From: CAWAYR01 sp050250875
GTDB taxonomy: Bacteria > Acidobacteriota > Vicinamibacteria > Vicinamibacterales > UBA2999
NCBI GenBank assembly: GCA_050250875.1
Contig: JBFWNV010000009.1
Span: 84,268 to 148,267, forward strand
Reading direction: 5' to 3'
DNA length: 64,000 nt
The notes below the pieces were generated by a model that saw only the letters and a program-made list of their open reading frames with translations, was not told the DNA's origin and did not search any database. This document shows, in pieces, positions 63,587-64,000 of this stretch. The translations under genes and the position numbers were made by a program. Numbering within the stretch: position 1 is the stretch's first letter; each line of letters opens with the position of its first letter.

Positions 63587-64000
63587 ATGACCACCGCTGA
63601 CGAAGGCGTTCGTGAGATCCAGCTGAGCGGAAAGCAGCTGGTGTTCCTGTTCATGGCCGTCACCGTGGTGTCGGTCGTGATCTTCCTGTGCGGCGTCCTG
63701 GTGGGCCGCGGGGTCCAGTCCCGTACGGCGTACCTCGACACCGAGGTGATTGGCGAAAGCCCCGTCGATGCCGGCGCCGGCGCCGCCACTACCGAACCGC
63801 CGGCCATCGATCAGCCGACCCCGCGCGCCGACGTCACGTTCCCCAAGCGGCTCGAGAACAACGAGCCGCCGCCGGAGAAGCTGGTGGCACGGCAGGACCC
63901 GCCCGCCAAAGCGGCGACGGCGCCGCCAGCGACGGCGCCGCCGGTGCGGGCGGCCACCCCGGCCGAGAAGACCGCCAGAGCTCCGACCGCGGCCGCGCCA
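63587..64000 (+). CDS. Membrane protein with SPOR-type layout, N-terminal part only
   Basis: The visible 138 residues have a cytoplasmic REIQLSGKQLVFLFM lead, one membrane segment (about residues 17-40, FLFMAVTVVSVVIFLCGVLV) and GRGVQ, then a Pro/Ala-rich linker. This start is typical of SPOR-domain proteins that bind septal peptidoglycan in this phylum, but the SPOR domain itself lies outside the window. The end is cut by the window. Confidence 0.7.
   Translation, partial: MTTADEGVREIQLSGKQLVFLFMAVTVVSVVIFLCGVLVGRGVQSRTAYLDTEVIGESPVDAGAGAATTEPPAIDQPTPRADVTFPKRLENNEPPPEKLVARQDPPAKAATAPPATAPPVRAATPAEKTARAPTAAAP

Overview
This is a very GC-rich, densely packed bacterial chromosome segment. Two lineage markers point to Acidobacteriota, probably Vicinamibacteria: a secreted protein of the VWFA-related acidobacterial type (44.6-46.7 kb) and a duplicated-FtsX orphan permease of the ADOP type (15.9-18.3 kb). 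Many starts are GTG or TTG, and 4-nt stop/start overlaps are common. I saw no insertion sequence, prophage, CRISPR array or plasmid gene. The phylum call is inferred from gene content, not from a phylogeny.

Layout. 1-9.0 kb (minus strand): cell-surface polysaccharide genes: NeuB-type synthase (cut by the window edge), ABC-2 export permease, tyrosine-kinase chain-length regulator, Wza-type exporter, outer-membrane barrel, DegT aminotransferase, FemAB-like transferase and NeuA-type CMP-sugar synthetase. 9.6-13 kb (plus strand): a pseudokinase, a secreted beta-helix protein and an undecaprenyl-phosphate sugar transferase. 13-15.7 kb: two envelope proteins, a small basic protein and tRNA-Thr(CGT). 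15.9-21 kb: ADOP permease, a PAS-GGDEF-EAL protein and a lone receiver domain. 21.2-32.2 kb: DNA repair and housekeeping genes (uvrA, a 3-methyladenine glycosylase, HtrA, Hsp20, efp, tdk, Ku, a CDP-alcohol phosphatidyltransferase, uvrC). 32.2-36.4 kb: site-2 protease, trpS, scpA, scpB, rluB-like. 36.5-43 kb: hydrolase, cmk, a histone-H1-like/DUF6335 protein, rpsA, HU/IHF, HIT and a degenerate acyl-CoA-dehydrogenase-like protein. 43-50.5 kb: HMA protein, acyl-CoA dehydrogenase, VWFA protein, glutamate dehydrogenase and split methylmalonyl-CoA mutase. 50.5-64 kb: receiver protein, the overlapping run valS-nadC-birA-unknown-rlmD, a glutamine amidotransferase, argS, mobA, a V4R-like protein, a TPR protein and the start of a SPOR-type membrane protein.

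Most unusual feature. Between 28.3 and 50.1 kb there are seven copies of an undescribed-looking element. Two arms built from tandem GGGGCTC/CCCGAGC units lie in inverted orientation around a 50-100 bp core. Six copies fill an entire intergenic gap: an arm starts within 6 nt of a stop codon, or runs through the stop in cmk, and some copies abut the next start codon. The seventh lies in frame inside uvrC and adds about 50 low-complexity residues. Several arms fit the G-quadruplex pattern, and three cores hold perfect hairpins of unrelated sequence. The gap at 18.3-18.6 kb has the same architecture but is built from GATC-containing units.

How the genes fit together. The first 13 kb would make, decorate and export a surface glycan that probably contains a nonulosonic acid. 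The centre carries repair, translation and chromosome segregation genes in orders seen in many bacteria (trpS-scpA-scpB; cmk-rpsA-HU). The 43-50 kb genes suggest fatty- and amino-acid catabolism through propionyl-/methylmalonyl-CoA.
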